The notes beneath the pieces were generated by a model. It was not told the DNA's origin and made no database searches. It saw only the letters and a list, made by a program, of their open reading frames with translations. Shown in pieces: positions 9,124 through 17,013 of a stretch of 64,000 bases of DNA (its first letter is position 1; every line of letters starts with the position of its first letter). Both the position numbers and the translations under genes were made by a program. This DNA comes from Chitinimonas sp036961565 (GTDB lineage Bacteria; Pseudomonadota; Gammaproteobacteria; Burkholderiales; Chitinimonadaceae), in the NCBI RefSeq assembly GCF_036961565.1, contig NZ_JBAMDD010000011.1, forward strand, positions 62,001 through 126,000. Direction: 5' to 3'.

Positions 9124-9265
9124 ATTTTAAACGCTTAGGGCCCGTTCAAGGTCTTTTCGCCGCCCCTGGCGAACGACACCCCTCAACATGCCTTACCCCT
9201 GCAGCGCAACGCTCCAAGCACCGCAACAAATCCGGCGCAGCGGTTCTGTTAGCGGCGCCAAATGC

Positions 9266-9291
9266 AAAAAAGGCGGCTCGCGCCGCCTTTT
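9266..9291 (-). terminator. Intrinsic terminator of the Lys/Glu repeat gene
   Basis: AAAAGGCGGC and GCCGCCTTTT form a 10-bp stem with a TCGC loop. On the minus strand it ends in a T-run, 25 bases after the stop of the repeat-protein gene. Confidence 0.85.
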
Positions 9292-9316
9292 GCCATTCAG
9301 GCCGAAGCCGTCCCGA

Positions 9317-9580
9317 TCAGGACTTCTTCTCTTCCTTCTTGGCTTCTTCCTTCTTGGCTTCAGCCTTTACTTCAACCTTCTTCTCTTCTTTCTTGGCTTC
9401 GGCCTTCACTTCAACCTTCTTCTCTTCCTTCTTGGCTTCGGCCTTGGCTTCCACCTTCTTCTCGTCCTTCTTCACTTCGGCCTTGGCGGCATCAGCCTTG
9501 GGGGCTTCGGTCTTGGCAACTTCGGTGGCGAAGGCAGCGGTAGCGAACAGGCCGGCGATCAGAGCAGCGATCAGTTTCAT
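9317..9580 (-). CDS. Small exported Lys/Glu/Ala repeat protein
   Basis: An 87-residue protein with a Sec signal peptide (MKLIAALIAGLFATAAFA, likely cut near residue 18) and a mature part made almost wholly of Ala, Lys, Glu and Val. Residues 42-80 are three copies of a 13-residue unit of the form KVEVKAEAKKEEK, which predicts one continuous charged helix. It has no catalytic domain and no cysteine. It is a single-gene unit with its own terminator. Small KE-rich exported proteins of this look are common in Neisseriales and Burkholderiales, but I know of no assigned function. Expression looks plausible from the clean signal peptide, ribosome-binding AGGAAA and terminator. Confidence 0.8.
   Translation of the reverse strand: MKLIAALIAGLFATAAFATEVAKTEAPKADAAKAEVKKDEKKVEAKAEAKKEEKKVEVKAEAKKEEKKVEVKAEAKKEEAKKEEKKS
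9341..9457 (-). repeat. Three 39-bp tandem repeats inside the KE-rich gene
   Basis: Three consecutive 39-bp units encode residues 42-54, 55-67 and 68-80. They differ by a few bases only, which suggests recent duplication and possible length variation between strains. Confidence 0.8.
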
Positions 9581-9777
9581 GGTGTTTCCTTTAACTGGAG
9601 GAGGAGTGGATACAGCTTGGAATTATTACGACGGTATGACACGTCATCCGCCTTAACGCAGACCCCAGCAAGGCGGTTGACACGCCACGGCAAGAAATCT
9701 GATACCAGCCAGTTGCCGCCCCAGGCGCAGTCACGCCACACATAGCCCGCAAAATCGGGACTTGCCGCACAAAGTCG

Positions 9778-9863
9778 TTGACAGCATCACGCCAGTGGTA
9801 TTGAATCGGTATTGTATTCAACTGGTATCAAACCAGTCACAATAAGACCGGTATCTATTGGTC
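9778..9863 (+). promoter_or_regulatory. Promoter and NagR-type operator array of the nag operon
   Basis: TTGACA (9778-9783) is followed after 17 bp by TTGAAT (9801-9806). Overlapping and following are GGTATTG half-sites at 9797 and 9808 (11 bp apart), GGTATC at 9824 and 9850, and the palindrome ACTGGT-N5-ACCAGT at 9821-9837. The palindrome resembles the TGGT/ACCA cores of operators bound by GntR-type GlcNAc regulators (DasR, NagR, NagQ). The same layout recurs at 18678. The likely ligand is the GntR regulator at 10755. Confidence 0.65.
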
Positions 9864-9878
9864 ACGCGGAGTTAGTGG

Positions 9879-10754
9879 ATGTCTCTTGAATTCTTGATCG
9901 GCGTCGATGGCGGCGGCACCGGCACCCGGGTGCTGGTGGCGGATCGCGACGGCCGCGAGCTGGCACGGGGCAGCGCCGGCCCATCGGGTCTGGCACTGGG
10001 CATCGCGCCAGCCTGGCAAGCCATACAGGCCGCCTGCGACAACGCATTCGCCAGCCTGGGCCAGCCTTACGATGCCGCCCGCTGCGCCATGGGCCTGGGC
10101 CTGGCTGGTGTCCATAACGCCAGCTGGGCCGCGGCATTCCTGGCAGCCGCGCCCGCACTCCATGCCATCAAGCTGGACAACGACGGCTTCACCACCCTGC
10201 TGGGTGCGCACGGTGGCCAGCCTGGCGTCATCGTTGCCATCGGCACCGGCACCATAGGCGAGGCCTGGTTCGGCGACAGCCCATCCGGCCCGCGCAAGCG
10301 CACCGTATCGGGCTGGGGTTTTCCCTGCGGCGACGAAGGTAGCGGTGCCTGGATAGGCATGAAGGCCACCCAGCTGGCGCAGAAGGCATTGGATGGACGA
10401 CTGCCTCGCGGACCACTGGCTGAGGCAGTAATACAACATGTTGGCGGCTCGGTAGACAGTGCCTATGACTGGCTGGCGCAGGCTCGCCAGACCAATTACG
10501 CACAACTTACGCCGCTGGTACTAAGCCACGCCACGAACGACGGCGCCGCTGCTACCATCTTGCGCCAGGCTGGTGAAGAAATTGCGGCGATAGCGCTAGC
10601 GCTGGATCCCGAATCTCATCTGCCACTGGCGTTCTGTGGTGGTCTTGCTGCGGCATTGCAACCCTGGCTACCAGCAGAACTGGTCCACCGTGCGCGCCAG
10701 CCTCTGGGCGATTCCGCCACTGGCGCGCTGCATCTGATTAGGGGAAATACATAA
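9879..10754 (+). CDS. nagK: N-acetylglucosamine kinase, BadF/BadG type
   Basis: A 291-residue ASKHA-fold kinase of the BadF/BadG/BcrA/BcrD group. It shows the phosphate-1 loop GVDGGGTGTR (residues 8-17), the block GLGLAGVHN, the adenosine-side IGTGTIG and GWGFPCGDEGSGAW. Its place at the head of a nag operon points to ATP-dependent phosphorylation of imported GlcNAc to GlcNAc-6-P. This is needed because uptake here is by an ABC system rather than a PTS. Glucosamine kinase activity is the main alternative. The next gene starts on the base after its stop. Confidence 0.85.
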   Translation: MSLEFLIGVDGGGTGTRVLVADRDGRELARGSAGPSGLALGIAPAWQAIQAACDNAFASLGQPYDAARCAMGLGLAGVHNASWAAAFLAAAPALHAIKLDNDGFTTLLGAHGGQPGVIVAIGTGTIGEAWFGDSPSGPRKRTVSGWGFPCGDEGSGAWIGMKATQLAQKALDGRLPRGPLAEAVIQHVGGSVDSAYDWLAQARQTNYAQLTPLVLSHATNDGAAATILRQAGEEIAAIALALDPESHLPLAFCGGLAAALQPWLPAELVHRARQPLGDSATGALHLIRGNT

Positions 10755-11501
10755 ATGGACAAGGCCCGCGAAGCCGCCCTTCTGGCACTCAAGCCGGATG
10801 CAGACAGCAGCACCCCGCTTTATCTCCAGGTTGCCAACAAACTCTCCAGCGCCATCTCCACCGGTCTCTGGCAAGCCGACGAGGCCCTGCCTTCCGAGCG
10901 CGTGCTGTGCGACATGCTGGATATCTCCCGCGTCACCGCCCGCAAGGCCATGGACATGCTGTTCGAGCAAGGGCTGATCGTCAGGCGCCAGGGTTCGGGC
11001 ACCTATATCGCCCCCCGCCTGGTACAGCCACTGTCGCGCCTCACCAGCTTTTCCGAAGAAATCCGCAGCCGTGGCTTTGCCCCCTCGTCGCGCTGGCTCA
11101 GCCGCGAGACCGGCATCGCCAGCCAGGAAGAAGTCCTGCGCCTGGGGCTGTCACCGGCAGCCAACGTAGCCCGGCTCAAACGCCTGCGCATGGCCGACGA
11201 CACGGTCATGGCGGTGGAAACCTCCACCCTGCCCAGCCGCTACCTGGCCGACCCCACTGTGGTGGCCGATTCGCTGTATGCCTATCTCGACAGCCACGGC
11301 AGCTCGGTCACCCGCGCCCTGCAGCACATCAAAGCCGTCAATGCCACCGACGAGATAGCCCAACTGGCAGGCATACCCTCGGGCACAGCCATGCTGATGA
11401 TTACCCGAATCGGCTATCTCGACAGCGGCCTACCGGTGGAGCTGACCTACTCCTATTGCCGCAATGACTACTACGACTTCATCGCCGAACTCCGCCGCTG
11501 A
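10755..11501 (+). CDS. nagR: GntR/UTRA regulator of GlcNAc genes (NagR/DasR-like)
   Basis: A 248-residue HutC-subfamily GntR regulator. The N-terminal winged helix (about residues 18-85, PSERVLCDMLDISRVTARKA) is followed by a UTRA domain (about 105-245). Relatives in nag loci sense GlcNAc-6-P or GlcN-6-P. It starts directly after the nagK stop and is followed by nagA after 16 bp. Its probable targets are the two matching operator arrays at 9778 and 18678. It is about as long as hutC but clearly separate in sequence. Confidence 0.88.
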   Translation: MDKAREAALLALKPDADSSTPLYLQVANKLSSAISTGLWQADEALPSERVLCDMLDISRVTARKAMDMLFEQGLIVRRQGSGTYIAPRLVQPLSRLTSFSEEIRSRGFAPSSRWLSRETGIASQEEVLRLGLSPAANVARLKRLRMADDTVMAVETSTLPSRYLADPTVVADSLYAYLDSHGSSVTRALQHIKAVNATDEIAQLAGIPSGTAMLMITRIGYLDSGLPVELTYSYCRNDYYDFIAELRR

Positions 11502-11517
11502 GCAAAGAACCTGAACG

Positions 11518-12630
11518 ATGCAAAACCTGCACGGCAATATCCTCACTCCTGATGGCTGGCAACACGGCGAACTGCGCTTCGACACGCATATCACCGCATT
11601 GCAGGGCCAGGCACGCGATCCCGCCGGCAACGCCGACGACATCATCCTGCCTGGCTTTATCGACCTGCATGTCCATGGTGGCGGCGGTCGTGATGTCATG
11701 GAGGGGGGCGATGCCCTGTCGGTGATCACCCGCATCCATGCGCGGCACGGCACCACCAGCCTGCTGGCCACCACCATGACGGCGCCCAAGCGTGAGATAG
11801 AACATGCGCTCAGCGGCGTGGCCACCGTGGTGGCGCAACGCACCGGCGGCGGTGCCAGGGTACTGGGCGTGCATCTGGAAGGCCCCTATATCAACCCCGG
11901 CAAGCTCGGCGCCCAGCCCAACTTCGCCCGCGACGGGGTGCTCAACGAGATCAGCAGCTTCAACAATCTCGCCCCGCTGCGGGTACTGACCCTGGCGCCC
12001 GAAGTGCAGGGCCATATGGCCTTGATCAGCGAACTGGTGTCACGCGGCATACGGGTACAGCTGGGCCACACCCTGGGCAGCTACGAGGATGGCGTGGAAG
12101 CCCTCAAGCACGGGGCGTCCAGCTTCACCCACCTGTTCAACGCCATGACCGGCCTGCATCACCGCGAGCCCGGCATGGTGGGCGCCGCCCTGGCCCACGC
12201 CGAGTACGCCGAGCTGATACCCGACCTGCTGCATGTGCACCCTGGCGCCATCAAGGCAGCGCTGCGCGCCATACCCAAACTCTATTGCGTCACCGACTCA
12301 ACCGCCGCCGCTGGCATGCCTGACGGCAACTACAAGCTGGGGCGCCATACCGTGACCAAGTGCATGGGCGGCGTACGCCTGCCCGATGGCACCCTGGCCG
12401 GCTCCACCCTGACACTGGACGAAGCCCTGCGCAACCTGGTGAGCCTGGGCCTGGACCTGGACGACGCCGCCCGCCGGCTATCGACCTACCAGGCCGAGCT
12501 GCTGGGCCTGGACGACCGCGGCCAGCTCAAGCCCGGCGCCTATGCCGACATTGTGGTGCTTGATCGCAACCTGAAACTGAAGGCCGTCTATGTCGAAGGC
12601 GAGCCGGTAAATCTGACGTCGGAGAAGTAA
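11518..12630 (+). CDS. nagA: N-acetylglucosamine-6-phosphate deacetylase NagA
   Basis: A 370-residue amidohydrolase that removes acetate from GlcNAc-6-P to give GlcN-6-P in the cytoplasm. The metal and catalytic residues are in place: H51 and H53 in DLHVHGGGG, E121 in HLEGPY, H184 in LGHT, H205 in THLFNAM and the catalytic D260 in VTDSTAAAG. The length is normal. Its TAA stop is followed immediately by the GTG of the deaminase gene. Confidence 0.96.
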   Translation: MQNLHGNILTPDGWQHGELRFDTHITALQGQARDPAGNADDIILPGFIDLHVHGGGGRDVMEGGDALSVITRIHARHGTTSLLATTMTAPKREIEHALSGVATVVAQRTGGGARVLGVHLEGPYINPGKLGAQPNFARDGVLNEISSFNNLAPLRVLTLAPEVQGHMALISELVSRGIRVQLGHTLGSYEDGVEALKHGASSFTHLFNAMTGLHHREPGMVGAALAHAEYAELIPDLLHVHPGAIKAALRAIPKLYCVTDSTAAAGMPDGNYKLGRHTVTKCMGGVRLPDGTLAGSTLTLDEALRNLVSLGLDLDDAARRLSTYQAELLGLDDRGQLKPGAYADIVVLDRNLKLKAVYVEGEPVNLTSEK

Positions 12631-13653
12631 GTGACTACTTGCATGTGGAAAGAGATGCGCGAAGGCGCAGCTGCCATCGCCCGCCAGGCAGACAAACAGG
12701 ATGCCCGCTACGCCGAACTGGGTGCGCGCCTGCGCCATACCGACCCGCACGCACTGGTCACCGTGGCACGGGGCAGTTCCGACCATGCCGCAGCCTATCT
12801 GGCCTATCTCACCATGCTGCGGCTGGGCCGCCTGTCCGTCTCGCTGCCCATGTCGCTGGTCACCCTCTACGATGCCCCGCTGGATGTGGCAGGCACGGTA
12901 GCCGTCGCCATTTCGCAGTCTGGCCGCAGCCCCGATGTGGTCGAACCGATCAAGCGCTTTCGCCAGGGCCGTGCCCAAACCGTAGCCCTGGTCAACGATG
13001 CTGCCTCGCCGCTGGCCGAAGCCGCCGAATGGACGCTGCCGCTGGAAGCCGGCCCCGAATACGCCGTAGCCGCCACCAAGAGCTATATCGCCAGCCTGGC
13101 CGCTGGCGCCCGCCTGGTTGCCCACTGGGCCGATGACGCGCAACTGCTCAACGGCCTGGCCGCCCTGCCCGATAACCTGGCCAAGGCGCAGGAAGTGGAC
13201 TGGTCTCACGGCGTGGAGGTATTGCAGCAGGCCGAGCGCATCATGGTGGTGGGCCGCGGCCTGACCCTGCCGGTTGCCCTGGAGGCCGCCCTCAAGTGCA
13301 AGGAAACCGCAGCCATCCAGGCCGAGGCATTCTCGGGCGCCGAGATCAAGCACGGCCCCATGGCACTGATAGACGAAGGCTACCCCCTGCTGATCTTCGC
13401 ACCGCGCGGTCCGGCGCAAGCAGGACTGATCAAGCTAGCGGAGGAAATGCGCGGCCGTGGTGCCAAGGTACTGCTGGCGGCCCCGACCGATGTGGCCGAG
13501 CGCGAACTGACCCTGCCGCTGGGCCCGGTACCGGAACTCGACCCCATTGCAGCCATCACCGCCTTCTACCCCATGGTGGAGGCGCTGGCCCGTGCCCGAG
13601 GCTACGACCCCGATCAACCGCGGCACCTAAACAAGGTGACCCTGACCCGCTAG
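12631..13653 (+). CDS. nagB-II: Glucosamine-6-phosphate deaminase, SIS type (NagB-II)
   Basis: A 340-residue protein with two SIS domains (about residues 30-170 and 195-330), resembling the isomerase half of GlmS but lacking the glutaminase domain. Key blocks are VARGSSDHAA, AISQSGRSPDVV and the second-domain EAFSGAEIKHGPMAL. In nag operons this NagB-II family deaminates GlcN-6-P to fructose-6-P and ammonia, replacing classical NagB. The start is GTG at 12631, right after the nagA stop, with GGAGAAG upstream; ATG at 12643 is an alternative. Confidence 0.9.
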   Translation: MTTCMWKEMREGAAAIARQADKQDARYAELGARLRHTDPHALVTVARGSSDHAAAYLAYLTMLRLGRLSVSLPMSLVTLYDAPLDVAGTVAVAISQSGRSPDVVEPIKRFRQGRAQTVALVNDAASPLAEAAEWTLPLEAGPEYAVAATKSYIASLAAGARLVAHWADDAQLLNGLAALPDNLAKAQEVDWSHGVEVLQQAERIMVVGRGLTLPVALEAALKCKETAAIQAEAFSGAEIKHGPMALIDEGYPLLIFAPRGPAQAGLIKLAEEMRGRGAKVLLAAPTDVAERELTLPLGPVPELDPIAAITAFYPMVEALARARGYDPDQPRHLNKVTLTR

Positions 13654-13715
13654 CCCACCGGGCCAGCACTGGCCGCGCCGTAGACCACCCAACGGCAAGC
13701 CAAGCAATTGACCAG

Positions 13716-13734
13716 CCCTGGCCCCAGGCCAGGG
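13716..13734 (+). other. Intercistronic mRNA hairpin upstream of the binding-protein gene
   Basis: A perfect 8-bp stem, CCCTGGCC and GGCCAGGG, with a 3-nt loop. No T-run follows, so it is more likely an mRNA-stabilising or processing structure than a terminator. It lies 62 bases after the deaminase stop. Confidence 0.6.
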
Positions 13735-13777
13735 ATAGAGACGACACCGCGCCCAAGAGCCCGGTGCAGGATTGGAG

Positions 13778-13797
13778 GGCGTGCCAACGCGCACGCC
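13778..13797 (+). other. Second intercistronic hairpin before the binding-protein gene
   Basis: GGCGTGC and GCACGCC pair around a 6-nt loop, 36 bases before the ATG at 13834. Together with the hairpin at 13716 it may protect the 5' end of a processed transcript coding for the highly needed periplasmic binding protein. Confidence 0.5.
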
Positions 13798-13833
13798 TGC
13801 TAGACGACAACAGACTGATGGGGTGTATGCACC

Positions 13834-15099
13834 ATGAAGACCAACCGTATCGCCAAGACAGCCCTGCTGCTGGCAGGCCTTGCCCTCTGCGGCCAGGCAC
13901 AGGCAGCCAAGCAGCGCCTGGAGTTCTGGACCCAAAGCCTGGCGCCCAAGTTCGCCCCCTACTTCAAGGATGTGGTCAGCCGCTACAACGCGTCCAACGC
14001 CCATGTCGAAGTGGTCTGGGTGGATTACCCCTGGGACGTGATACGCACCAAGTTCACCGCCGCCATCGCCTCGGGCAAGCCCCCCGCCATGGCCAATATG
14101 GACGTGCCCTGGGCCTATGAATACAAGCAGAAGGGGCTGATACAGTCGGTCGACCCGCTGGTGGACAAGAGCCAGTATGTCGGCGGCGCCCTCAAGGATG
14201 TCACCTTCGATGGCAAGCTGTACGCCTTCCCCTTCTATAACGGCGCCAATGTCATTGCCTACAACACCGAGCTATTCAAGAAAGCCGGCCTGGACCCGAA
14301 AAAAGCCCCCGGCAGCCTGACTGAGCAGCTCCACTACGCCAAGATCATCAAGGCCAAGACCGGTGTCGCCGGCTTTGCCCCCACCCTGGGCCCCACCAAG
14401 CTGGAAGGCCTGATGGCGCAGGAAGGCCTGGAGGTATTGAAGGATGGCCGCGCCGTATTCAACTCGCCCGCCCATATTGCCCTGGTAAACAAGCTGGCCG
14501 ACGCCTACAAGGCCGGCGCCCTGCTCAAGGACAATCTGTTCGCCCAGGACAACTTCCAGGTCTCCATGGCCGCCTATAACAGCGGCCGGCTGGCCATGCT
14601 GGTATCGGTGCCCGCCGCCATGACCCGGGTGCGCGACGATGCCCCCGGCATCTACAAGGTCACCGATGTGGCCGGCCTGCAGCTCAGCCCCACCGGCATC
14701 GCCTCGGGCGGCTGGCAGTTCACCTTTGTGGTGCCGCGCAATGTCGATGCCAAGCTGCTGCCGGAGATAGGCAAGTTCGGCAACTACCTGACCAATGCAG
14801 AGAACCAGCTGGCCTTCTCGCGCTTTGCTGGCACCCTGCCTACCTCCAAGCGGGCCGCGCAGGATGCCCACTTCCAGACCTACCCGGCCAACGCCGGCGC
14901 GGTGGAAAAAGCCGTGGTGGCTGCCGCCAAGAACCTGGAACAGACCCGCACCATCTACCTGGGCGGCGTCAAGGATGCCGAGCTGCTGTCCACCCGCCTG
15001 TCCGCCGCAGTCGAGCAAGCCGTCACCGGCCGCAAGGACACCAAGCAGGCGCTGGATGAAGCCGTCGCGTTCTGGAACAAGAAACTCGGCAAGTCCTGA
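13834..15099 (+). CDS. ABC transporter periplasmic sugar-binding protein (NgcE-like)
   Basis: A 421-residue family-1 extracellular solute-binding protein. A Sec signal peptide (about residues 1-24, ending GQAQA) is followed by LEFWTQSL, typical of sugar-binding proteins. The LALC stretch is not a good lipobox, so the protein is probably free in the periplasm. Context (nag genes, matching permeases, GH3 enzyme) suggests binding of GlcNAc or chitobiose. It is flanked on both sides by strong mRNA hairpins, as often seen for binding proteins made in excess over the permeases. Substrate specificity is inferred. Confidence 0.88.
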   Translation: MKTNRIAKTALLLAGLALCGQAQAAKQRLEFWTQSLAPKFAPYFKDVVSRYNASNAHVEVVWVDYPWDVIRTKFTAAIASGKPPAMANMDVPWAYEYKQKGLIQSVDPLVDKSQYVGGALKDVTFDGKLYAFPFYNGANVIAYNTELFKKAGLDPKKAPGSLTEQLHYAKIIKAKTGVAGFAPTLGPTKLEGLMAQEGLEVLKDGRAVFNSPAHIALVNKLADAYKAGALLKDNLFAQDNFQVSMAAYNSGRLAMLVSVPAAMTRVRDDAPGIYKVTDVAGLQLSPTGIASGGWQFTFVVPRNVDAKLLPEIGKFGNYLTNAENQLAFSRFAGTLPTSKRAAQDAHFQTYPANAGAVEKAVVAAAKNLEQTRTIYLGGVKDAELLSTRLSAAVEQAVTGRKDTKQALDEAVAFWNKKLGKS

Positions 15100-15118
15100 T
15101 ACCGATACAAGGCCTTGA

Positions 15119-15152
15119 CCCGCTACGCCCGCCCTGGGGCCGATGTAGCGGG
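15119..15152 (+). other. Hairpin after the binding-protein gene
   Basis: CCCGCTAC (15119-15126) pairs perfectly with GTAGCGGG (15145-15152) across an 18-nt loop. No U-run follows. The position between binding protein and permease fits a 3' stabiliser or partial attenuator. Confidence 0.55.
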
Positions 15153-15253
15153 TGCCGCACGCCCATACCGGGCAAGGCGACCTGGCTGATCCGGGCATAG
15201 ACCGGCATCGCCCTGACACGCAGCTGCCGTACACCGGCATGGAGACATCTATC

Positions 15254-16123
15254 GTGGCCCACTCCCGCAAAGCCACCCTGACGGCCTATCTGTTCCTGGC
15301 CCCGGCCATTATCCTGCTCCTGGCCTTTGCCTTCTGGCCCGTCGGTTTCGGCTCCTATATCGCCTTCACCCAATACAATCTGATCGACGCCCCGGTATGG
15401 GTAGGGCTGGATAATTTCCGCGAGCTGTTCGACGACGAACTGTTCATCGGCTCGCTGAAGAATTCCGCCCTCTACCTCATCGTGGTGCCCGTCATCCAGG
15501 TACTGGCTATCCTGCTGGCGGTCTTGGTCAACAACAACCTGCCGGGTATCAAGTTCTTCCGCGCCGCCTATTACCTGCCGGTGGTCACCACTGTGTCGGT
15601 CATCGGCATCATCTGGAACTTCATGTACAACGACGATGGCGCCCTCAATGCCATCCTGCGCTGGCTACACCTGATCAACGAGCCCATCGGCTTTCTCACT
15701 GACGACCGCATCGCCCTGTTTGCCGTCATGTTCGTCACCATCTGGCGCGGCCTGGGCTGGTATATGGTGCTCTACCTGGCCGGCCTGCAGGCCATCTCGG
15801 CCGATGTTTACGAAGCCGCCACGCTGGACGGCGCCAATGCCTGGCAGAAGTTCTGGCGCATCACCGTGCCCCTGCTGCTGCCCACCATCCTGCTCTGCTC
15901 CATCATGTCCATGCTGGCCGCCGTCAAAGCCTTCGAGGAAGTACAGATCATGACTCAGGGCGGGCCATTCCAGTCCACCTACACGGCGCTCTACTACGCC
16001 TATGAATTCGGTATCAAGTCGCTCAACTTCGGTCGTGCGCTGGCCGCCAGCCTGGTCATGTCGGTCGTCTGCATGCTGCTGGCCTGGCTCAACTTCCGCT
16101 ACCTGCAGCCCAAGAACCCATGA
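15254..16123 (+). CDS. ABC sugar transporter permease (NgcF-like)
   Basis: A MalF-type inner-membrane permease of about 289 residues with six predicted TM helices; the first is YLFLAPAIILLLAFAF. The EAA loop that contacts the ATPase reads EAATLDGANAWQKFWRITVP. Start: GTG at 15254 has GGAGA at good spacing; an in-frame ATG at 15239 would add five residues. It overlaps the next permease gene by 4 bp (ATGA), so the two are translationally coupled. Confidence 0.92.
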   Translation: MAHSRKATLTAYLFLAPAIILLLAFAFWPVGFGSYIAFTQYNLIDAPVWVGLDNFRELFDDELFIGSLKNSALYLIVVPVIQVLAILLAVLVNNNLPGIKFFRAAYYLPVVTTVSVIGIIWNFMYNDDGALNAILRWLHLINEPIGFLTDDRIALFAVMFVTIWRGLGWYMVLYLAGLQAISADVYEAATLDGANAWQKFWRITVPLLLPTILLCSIMSMLAAVKAFEEVQIMTQGGPFQSTYTALYYAYEFGIKSLNFGRALAASLVMSVVCMLLAWLNFRYLQPKNP

Positions 16124-17013
16124 GCCAAGCCCAAACCATGCCGGCAATCGCCCCCTCGTCCGCCACCATGCTGCAGCGCGGCCTGCACAGCGCCCGCCTG
16201 CGTCGCATCGTCCGCCGCCTGCCCCACTACCTGCTGCTGTCTGTGCTGGCCATCATCACCGTCTATCCATTCTGGTGGACCCTGGTCACGGCCCTCTCCA
16301 CTACGGGTGACGTCTACAGCTTTCCACCGCCGTTGTGGCCGCAGGACCCCAGCTTGGTCAACTTTATCGAGGTGTTCGACACCATCGATCTGCTGGCCTT
16401 CTACAAGAACTCACTGCTGATCTCTGGCGCTACCGTGGTCGGCACCCTGGTGATCTGCAGCCTGGCCGCCTACCCCCTGGCACGGATGCAGTTTCCCGGG
16501 CGCAAGCTGGTGTTCGGCGCCATTATCGCCACCATGATCCTACCGGCCGAGATCAACTTCCTGGTCAACTTCATCACAGTCTCCAAGCTACAGCTGACCG
16601 ACAGCGTGACCGGCGTGGTCCTACCCAATCTGGCAGGCGCGGTCGGCATCTTCCTGATGAAGCAGGCCTTCGAGGCCGTGCCGCAGGATCTGATCGACGC
16701 AGCCCGGGTAGATGGCGCCAACGAGTGGGAAATCTTCTGGAAGATCATGCTGCCGTTAGCCAAGCCCGCCCTGGGTGCGCTGGCCATCCTGACGCTGGTA
16801 ACCGCCTGGAACCAATACATCTGGCCCTCGGTGGTCATGACCAGCCCGGAGAACTTTCCGCTCAGCGTAGGCGTGCAGTACCTGTCGGGCTCATTCAGCT
16901 TCAAGACCCGCGTGGTTGCCGCCGGCGCCGTACTGACCGTGATCCCCATCCTGATCGTCTTCCTGTTTACCCAACGCTATTTCCTGCGTGGCTTTGATGG
17001 TGCCGTGAAATGA
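16120..17013 (+). CDS. ABC sugar transporter permease (NgcG-like)
   Basis: A 297-residue MalG-type permease with six predicted TM helices. Its EAA loop reads DAARVDGANEWEIFWKIMLP. It pairs with the upstream permease to form the translocation channel for GlcNAc or chitooligosaccharides. It overlaps both neighbours by 4 bp (ATGA at each end), which ties it to the GH3 enzyme that follows. Confidence 0.93.
   Translation: MSQAQTMPAIAPSSATMLQRGLHSARLRRIVRRLPHYLLLSVLAIITVYPFWWTLVTALSTTGDVYSFPPPLWPQDPSLVNFIEVFDTIDLLAFYKNSLLISGATVVGTLVICSLAAYPLARMQFPGRKLVFGAIIATMILPAEINFLVNFITVSKLQLTDSVTGVVLPNLAGAVGIFLMKQAFEAVPQDLIDAARVDGANEWEIFWKIMLPLAKPALGALAILTLVTAWNQYIWPSVVMTSPENFPLSVGVQYLSGSFSFKTRVVAAGAVLTVIPILIVFLFTQRYFLRGFDGAVK

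Noticed and set aside
9341..9457. 39-bp tandem repeats considered as a CRISPR or VNTR of non-coding type
   Set aside because: There are no spacers, and the units are in frame within a protein with signal peptide and terminator.
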